A DNA stretch of 38,533 nucleotides from CAMAVH01 sp036500145 (GTDB taxonomy: Bacteria; Pseudomonadota; Alphaproteobacteria; SMXQ01): assembly GCA_036500145.1 (NCBI GenBank), contig DASYCO010000011.1, positions 1 to 38,533 on the forward strand. Reading direction: 5' to 3'. Of this stretch, positions 34,192 through 38,533 are shown piece by piece. Numbering within the stretch: position 1 is the first letter of the stretch; every line of letters starts with the position of its first letter. Under the pieces are notes generated by a model. That model worked only from the letters and a program-made list of their open reading frames with translations. It did no database searches and was not told where the DNA came from. The position numbers were made by a program, and so were the translations under genes.

Positions 34192-35878
34192 TTGCGCGTC
34201 CCTTTGAGTAGTTGACGTACATCTTCGCCTTGATGCTGGCGTCCTGGTCGTCGACCGGGGACACGCCGAGCAGGGGCGCGATGCGCGGAATGATGCGGCC
34301 GACGACCGGGGTCGTGACCCAGCCGGCGGTGATGTAGTTGTGGTTTTCCTTGATCGGCTGCGGCTCGTCGATCGAGACCAGGATCACGTACTTCGGATCG
34401 GTCATCGGAAAGGCGCCGACGAAGGACGACAGCACGGCGCGGCGCTTGTAGCCGCCATGCTCGCTGACCTTCTCGGCCGTGCCGGTCTTGCCGCCGACCA
34501 GGTAGCCCGGCGCGTTGGCGGCCTTGCCCGAGCCGTCGGTGACGACGAGGCGCATCAGGCGCTTCACCTGCTCGGCCGTGCGCGGCGAGATGACGCGGTT
34601 GCCTTCGGGCACTTCGCCGGGGCCGCGCTTGAGCAGCGTGACGGGACGGATGACGCCGCCGTTGGCGATGGTGACGATGCCGCTCGCCATCTGCAGCGGG
34701 CTGACGGCGATGCCGTGGCCGAAGCCGATCGTCATCGTGTTGATCTCGCGCCACTGGGCCGGGTACATCGGCGCCGCGACTTCGGGCAGCTCGATGGTCG
34801 GCGTCTTCAACAGGCCGAAGGCGGCGAGGTACTTCTTCTGCACGTCGGTGCCGGCCTGGAGCGCCATCTTGGCGGCGCCGATGTTCGACGAGTATACCAG
34901 CACTTCCGGCAGGGACAGCACGCGGTTCTGGCCCTGGAAGTCAGAGATCGTGAAGCGCGAGATCTTGATCGGGTGCGAGGCGTCGAAGGTGCTGGCCAGC
35001 GTCGCCGAGCCCGAATCGATGGCGAGCGACGCGGTGAACAGCTTGAACATCGAGCCCATCTCGTAGACGCCGAGCGTGTTGCGGTTGAACAGCGACTTGG
35101 GATCGAGGCTCGTCGGGTTGTGCGGGTCGAAGTCGGGCAGCGAGACCATGGCCATCAGCTCGCCGGTGTGCACGTCGATCACCATGCCGGCGCCGCCGAT
35201 GGCGTTGACGCGGTGCATGCCGGCGAGGATCTCCTGGCGCAGCACGTGCTGCACGCGCAGGTCGATGGAGAGCGCCAGGCTGTGGCCGCCGCTCTTCAGC
35301 GTCTCGTCGAAGGAGCGTTCGATGCCGGCGAGGCCGTCGTTGTCGACGCCGGTGAAGCCGACGACGTGCGAGGTCAGCGGGCCCTGCGGGTAGACGCGGC
35401 GCTCGTCGCGCTGGAAGTAGACGCCGGGGATGCCCAGGCGGTTCACTTCGTACTGCTGCTTCGGCGTCAGGTGGCGGTGCAGCCAGATGAAGCTGCGGTT
35501 GCCCGACAGCTTGGTCTGCAGCTCGGCGACCGACAGTTCGGGCAGCGCTTCGTTGAGCTTCTTCGCCGCGTCGCGCGAATCGATGATCTGGCGCGGGTTG
35601 GCGTAGAGCGAGGCGGTCACCAGCGAGGTGGCGAGCAGGTTGCCGTTGCGGTCGACGATGTCGGCGCGCGTGGTCGGCCAGGCGTTGCGCGGCGTCGCGT
35701 TGTGCGCCAGCTTCGGCTCGGCGCCGGACTGGAACACGGTGACGTCGGCGAGGCGCGCGGCGACGGCGAGGAAGGCGAGCACGAAGACCGCGCCGGCGAC
35801 GAGCAGGCGCGTGCGGCCCGTCTCCAGCGCCTGCTTGGTGGCGCCCTCGAGATGCTGCGGGTTGTGCTGGTGGCTCAT
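34175..35878 (-). CDS. ftsI: Septal peptidoglycan transpeptidase FtsI (PBP3)
   Basis: Class B penicillin-binding protein crosslinking septal peptidoglycan, partner of FtsW. It has 567 residues: a short cytoplasmic tail, one membrane anchor (about 24-44), a non-catalytic pedestal domain (RADIVDRNGNLLATSL, FQRDERRVYPQGPLTSHVVGF), and a transpeptidase domain with the catalytic motifs SMFK (276-279), SSN (330-332) and KTGT (464-467) all intact. ATG 35878 overlaps ftsL as ATGA. Confidence 0.97.
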   Translation of the reverse strand: MSHQHNPQHLEGATKQALETGRTRLLVAGAVFVLAFLAVAARLADVTVFQSGAEPKLAHNATPRNAWPTTRADIVDRNGNLLATSLVTASLYANPRQIIDSRDAAKKLNEALPELSVAELQTKLSGNRSFIWLHRHLTPKQQYEVNRLGIPGVYFQRDERRVYPQGPLTSHVVGFTGVDNDGLAGIERSFDETLKSGGHSLALSIDLRVQHVLRQEILAGMHRVNAIGGAGMVIDVHTGELMAMVSLPDFDPHNPTSLDPKSLFNRNTLGVYEMGSMFKLFTASLAIDSGSATLASTFDASHPIKISRFTISDFQGQNRVLSLPEVLVYSSNIGAAKMALQAGTDVQKKYLAAFGLLKTPTIELPEVAAPMYPAQWREINTMTIGFGHGIAVSPLQMASGIVTIANGGVIRPVTLLKRGPGEVPEGNRVISPRTAEQVKRLMRLVVTDGSGKAANAPGYLVGGKTGTAEKVSEHGGYKRRAVLSSFVGAFPMTDPKYVILVSIDEPQPIKENHNYITAGWVTTPVVGRIIPRIAPLLGVSPVDDQDASIKAKMYVNYSKGRASDSVE

Positions 35879-36375
35879 CGCGGCGCGCTCACGGGCACGA
35901 GGACCGGCGCGGCCGGAATGGCGCTGGGCGCCGCGACAGGCGCTTGCGTGGCGGGCGCCTTGGCGGCGGCGGTGGCGTAGCTCGGGACAGGCGCAGCCGG
36001 CGCGGGCGCGGCCGGAAGGGCCGGGCGGCGCGGCGGCAGGATGCGCGCGACCATGCCCGCCGTGCCCGGCAGGTGGTTCTTCTCGTCCGGGTTCGGCTCG
36101 GGGCGCATCGGCAGCGTGGCGATGCTGCCGAACTGCTGCGGGGCGATGGGCTTCAGATGCACGTAACGGTCATTCAGGTCTTCGAGGCGCGTGGGCTGGT
36201 TCAGGTAGCTCCACTCGGCTTCCAGAACGTGAATCTGATTCTGCTCGCGAAGCGTGGCGGTATTGAGGCGCGTCAGCTCCTCTTCGAGCGAGACGACCTT
36301 GTATTTGACCTGGAACAGGCCGTAGCCGGCGAGGGCGGCGAGCAACAGCCAGAAGAAGGTGGTGCGGCCGATCAT
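35875..36375 (-). CDS. ftsL: Cell division protein FtsL with Ala/Pro-rich tail
   Basis: Small bitopic divisome protein acting with FtsB and FtsQ to activate FtsWI. It has 166 residues: an N-terminal membrane segment (about 4-23), then a coiled coil (VVSLEEELTRLNTATLREQNQIHVLEAEWSYLNQPTRLEDL), then a C-terminal region of about 75 residues dominated by Ala and Pro. FtsL is commonly about 100-130 residues, so the tail is long. Identity rests on the QIHVLEAEWSYLNQPTRLEDL pattern, typical of alphaproteobacterial FtsL, and on position between rsmH and ftsI. It overlaps both by four bases. Confidence 0.92.
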   Translation of the reverse strand: MIGRTTFFWLLLAALAGYGLFQVKYKVVSLEEELTRLNTATLREQNQIHVLEAEWSYLNQPTRLEDLNDRYVHLKPIAPQQFGSIATLPMRPEPNPDEKNHLPGTAGMVARILPPRRPALPAAPAPAAPVPSYATAAAKAPATQAPVAAPSAIPAAPVLVPVSAPR

Positions 36376-37436
36376 GCGCGCTTTCCTTCCTGCCAGACGG
36401 GCGCCTCTGTGCGCACGGCGGCGCGCAGGCGGGCGGAGCGGGCGCGCGAGTTCCGCGCGGCCTCGTCGGCCGTCGGCTTCACCGCCTTGCGCGTCAGCAG
36501 GCGAAAGCTTGGCACGGCGCCTCGTGCGCTCTCTCGGGGAAGGAGAGAGGGGAAGTGGCGCGAGGGCCGTGCCGAGGAACCGCTGCGGGTCGCGAGGAAG
36601 GATTTGACCCGACGGTCCTCAAGGGAATGGAAGGCGACGACGGCGAGGCGGCCGTCGGGCCGGAGAATGCGTTCGGCGGCGGCAAGGCCGCGGTCGAGCT
36701 CGCCGAGCTCGTCGTTCACGGCGATGCGCAGCGCCTGGAAGGTGCGCGTCGCCGGGTCGATGGCCTCGTCCTTGCGGCCCTGCTTGCGGCGCACGGCGGC
36801 GCGCACGACGTCGGCGAGGCGGGCGGTGGTGACGATGGGCGCCTCGGCGCGGGCGGCGACGATGGCGCGGGCGACGGCGCGCGACAGGCGCTCCTCGCCA
36901 TATTCGAAGATGATGTTGGCGAGGGCCTCTTCTTCCGTGCCGTTCACCAGGTCGGCGGCGGTCTCGCCGGTGGAGGTGTCCATGCGCATGTCGAGCGGGC
37001 CGTCGCTGCGGAAGGAGAAGCCGCGCGCCGCCTGGTCGATCTGCATGGAGGAGACGCCGACGTCGAGCGCGACGCCGTCGACCGCGGTGACGCCGACGGC
37101 GGCGAGCAGGCTGTCCATGTCGCCGAAGCGGCCGGGGAGCAGGGTGAGGCGCGTGCCGTAGCGCGCGGCGAGGGCGGCGCCGGCGGCGATGGCCGAGGGG
37201 TCGCGGTCGATGCCATAGACGCGGCAGTCGCAGGAATCGAGCAAAGCGCGGGAATAGCCGCCGGCGCCGAAGGTGCCGTCGACGAAGACCTCGCCGTCCT
37301 TGGGCGCCAGCGCCGTCAGGACTTCGTTCAATAGAACGGGAATGTGGGGCGCTTGGGAAACGGCGTCGCCGGCGGCAGTCGCAGACAATGGTCCCATGGC
37401 GCCGTCCCGGTCCTGGTGTGGAGTGGGATGGCTCAT
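36372..37436 (-). CDS. rsmH: 16S rRNA (cytosine-1402-N4) methyltransferase RsmH
   Basis: Methylates C1402 in the decoding centre of 16S rRNA using SAM; formerly MraW. It has 354 residues from ATG 37436, which has AGAGG ten bases upstream and starts 7 bases after mraZ. Motifs: HIPVLLNEVLTALAP, the SAM site FVDGTFGAGGYSRALL, GIDRDPSAI, LDVGVSSMQIDQAARGFSFRSDGPLDMRMD, and C-terminal AVVAFHSLEDRRVKSFL and NSRARSARLRAA. The frame is open upstream to 37490 without conserved sequence. The variable region before PSFRLLTRKAV is encoded by an imperfect palindrome (see findings). Confidence 0.97.
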   Translation of the reverse strand: MSHPTPHQDRDGAMGPLSATAAGDAVSQAPHIPVLLNEVLTALAPKDGEVFVDGTFGAGGYSRALLDSCDCRVYGIDRDPSAIAAGAALAARYGTRLTLLPGRFGDMDSLLAAVGVTAVDGVALDVGVSSMQIDQAARGFSFRSDGPLDMRMDTSTGETAADLVNGTEEEALANIIFEYGEERLSRAVARAIVAARAEAPIVTTARLADVVRAAVRRKQGRKDEAIDPATRTFQALRIAVNDELGELDRGLAAAERILRPDGRLAVVAFHSLEDRRVKSFLATRSGSSARPSRHFPSLLPRESARGAVPSFRLLTRKAVKPTADEAARNSRARSARLRAAVRTEAPVWQEGKRA

Positions 37437-37443
37437 GGGCGGC

Positions 37444-37935
37444 TTACCTCTCGCCTTCGGTGCCGGGGACGCTACCCGGTTGCGCCGCACGTGGGCGCAC
37501 CTTCACCGTGGCGCCGCGCGAGAGCAGGCGTTCGCGCGAGCTGTTGCTCTTCTTCGCGTAGGTCTCCGGCTCCCAGAGCTGGAAATGGTTCACCGCCGAG
37601 ACGAAGAGCGCCGTGTCGGTGATGCCGGCATGGGCCGCGAGGGCCTGCGGCAGCATGATGCGGCCCTCGCCGTCGAGCGCGAGCTGCAGGGCGTCGGCGA
37701 ACAGGGTGGCGAGGTCGTCGCGCTCCTCGGAGAACTGGTCGAGCTCCTCGAGGTTCTGCGCCATCTGGGTCATGTGGTCGAGGGAGAAGGCTTCGATCGC
37801 CGGCTCCTTGAAGGAGCGGAAGGCGACGATGCCGTGGACAGCCTGGCCGGCGAGGGCAGCACGGAACGGCGCCGGAACGGACACGCGGCCTTTCCGGTCG
37901 ACCTTGTTCGCATAGCTGCCAAGAAATAGAGCCAC
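37444..37935 (-). CDS. mraZ: Transcriptional regulator MraZ
   Basis: AbrB-like DNA-binding protein that in other bacteria represses its own dcw operon by binding TGGG repeats. It has 163 residues from a GTG start (GGAAGG upstream). Two SpoVT/AbrB repeats are visible with the DxxxR motifs DRKGR (13-17) and DGEGR (88-92), as in LGSYANKVDRKGRVSVP and LALDGEGRIMLP. The C-terminal tail after residue about 140 (KVRPRAAQPGSVPGTEGER) is variable. It is the first gene of the cluster, and TGGG boxes lie 77-141 bases upstream. Confidence 0.97.
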   Translation of the reverse strand: MALFLGSYANKVDRKGRVSVPAPFRAALAGQAVHGIVAFRSFKEPAIEAFSLDHMTQMAQNLEELDQFSEERDDLATLFADALQLALDGEGRIMLPQALAAHAGITDTALFVSAVNHFQLWEPETYAKKSNSSRERLLSRGATVKVRPRAAQPGSVPGTEGER

Positions 37936-38011
37936 AGGCCTTCCCCGCCCTTCGCCAAATATTTCAGGCCCCCCTCAAGGGCCAGGTCCCAACGCGCCCT
38001 TCCCGGCGATT

Positions 38012-38076
38012 TGGGATTAATTGGGATATCATGGGCTTATATGGGCGTCAATGGGATCAGCTACTAAATCTATGGG
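38012..38076. promoter_or_regulatory. MraZ-box array upstream of mraZ
   Basis: TGGG occurs at 38012, 38022, 38032, 38042 and 38052, five copies at exactly 10-bp spacing, plus a sixth at 38073. They read on the plus strand, opposite to mraZ. TGGGN with 5-base spacers is the established MraZ recognition array. A -35-like TTGACG (minus strand, within 38052-38046) with 17 bases to TATCCC suggests the mraZ promoter is embedded in the array, although the -10 is weak. Confidence 0.85.
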
Positions 38077-38209
38077 AAAAATAGCCGTTTGGACGCTTTG
38101 ACTGGTCAAAACCGGGCTGCTGGGCAGTCAAAATCCGGCCGCCGCCAGTCATGACGGAGCCATCCATAGTCAAGACGGGCATGGATGTTCTTGATATGTT
38201 CTGTTGCAG

Positions 38210-38245
38210 GGTGGGTTTTCCCACCGCCGGCAGGGGAAAAGCCGG
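38210..38245. other. Two small hairpins between rnpB and mraZ
   Basis: GGTGGG-TTTT-CCCACC (38210-38225) and CCGGC-N9-GCCGG (38227-38245) are perfect stems two bases apart. They lie downstream of the rnpB terminator candidate and upstream of the mraZ promoter region. They may be part of a composite transcript end. Confidence 0.4.
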
Positions 38246-38252
38246 TCAAAAC

Positions 38253-38269
38253 GGCCATCAAAAATGGCC
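38253..38269 (-). terminator. Candidate rnpB terminator
   Basis: On the minus strand GGCCAT-TTTTG-ATGGCC is followed by GTTTTG. It lies about 18 bases after the apparent 3' end of the RNase P RNA. The stem is only 6 bp, but the position and U-run fit. Confidence 0.5.
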
Positions 38270-38286
38270 ATGAAAGGTGGGGAGAA

Positions 38287-38533
<247 letters not shown>

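Overview
The window is GC-rich (roughly two thirds G+C) alphaproteobacterial chromosome. The order of genes on the minus strand from rnpB through mraZ, rsmH, ftsL, ftsI, murE, murF, mraY, murD, ftsW, murG, murC, murB, ddlB, ftsQ, ftsA, ftsZ, lpxC, bamD, recN to ligA is the classic alphaproteobacterial division and cell wall (dcw) cluster with its usual downstream neighbours. MurE carries the DNPR signature of meso-diaminopimelate ligases, and LpxC and BamD imply an outer membrane with lipid A. I cannot place the genus from sequence alone; a Rhodospirillales/Reyranella-like or Hyphomicrobiales-like organism is a guess.

Layout. Bases 1-2652 (minus strand): the 5' two thirds of thiC behind a TPP riboswitch, then a terminated orphan Bug/TctC solute-binding protein. 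Bases 2795-6298: an exported pentapeptide-repeat protein, a GGDEF diguanylate cyclase, a secreted HtrA-like protein with all three catalytic positions replaced, and a DUF2239 protein whose promoter is embedded in a striking paired ACCCGGGT operator. Bases 6461-9732: uvrD/pcrA, possibly leaderless, translationally coupled to prmA. Bases 9733-10415: an unusual locus encoding a small DUF1127-like protein (minus strand), followed in its 3' region by a degenerate tandem repeat, a perfect hairpin with a C-rich loop, and a strong terminator present in two tandem copies. This looks like an alphaproteobacterial 'cuckoo'-type (CcsR-like) small RNA embedded in a DUF1127 transcript, and it is the most interesting item here. 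Bases 10709-12784: an M24 Xaa-Pro aminopeptidase with an N-terminal extension. Bases 12792-37935: ligA back to mraZ, all minus strand. Bases 37936-38533: an mraZ control region with five TGGG boxes at exactly 10-bp spacing plus a sixth, several hairpins, and the 3' part of rnpB.

How the genes work together. The Mur ligases, MraY and MurG build lipid II; FtsW and FtsI polymerise and crosslink it at the septum; FtsZ, FtsA, FtsQ and FtsL organise the divisome; RsmH methylates 16S rRNA; MraZ probably represses the whole operon through its TGGG boxes. Most neighbouring genes in the cluster overlap by 1-17 bases or are separated by fewer than 25, so they probably form one long translationally coupled transcript. 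Larger gaps occur only between ftsA and ftsZ (207 bases, strongly structured), ftsZ and lpxC (a hairpin), and lpxC and bamD (a clear terminator), which divides the cluster into transcription units. No tRNA, CRISPR array, insertion sequence or prophage gene was seen.
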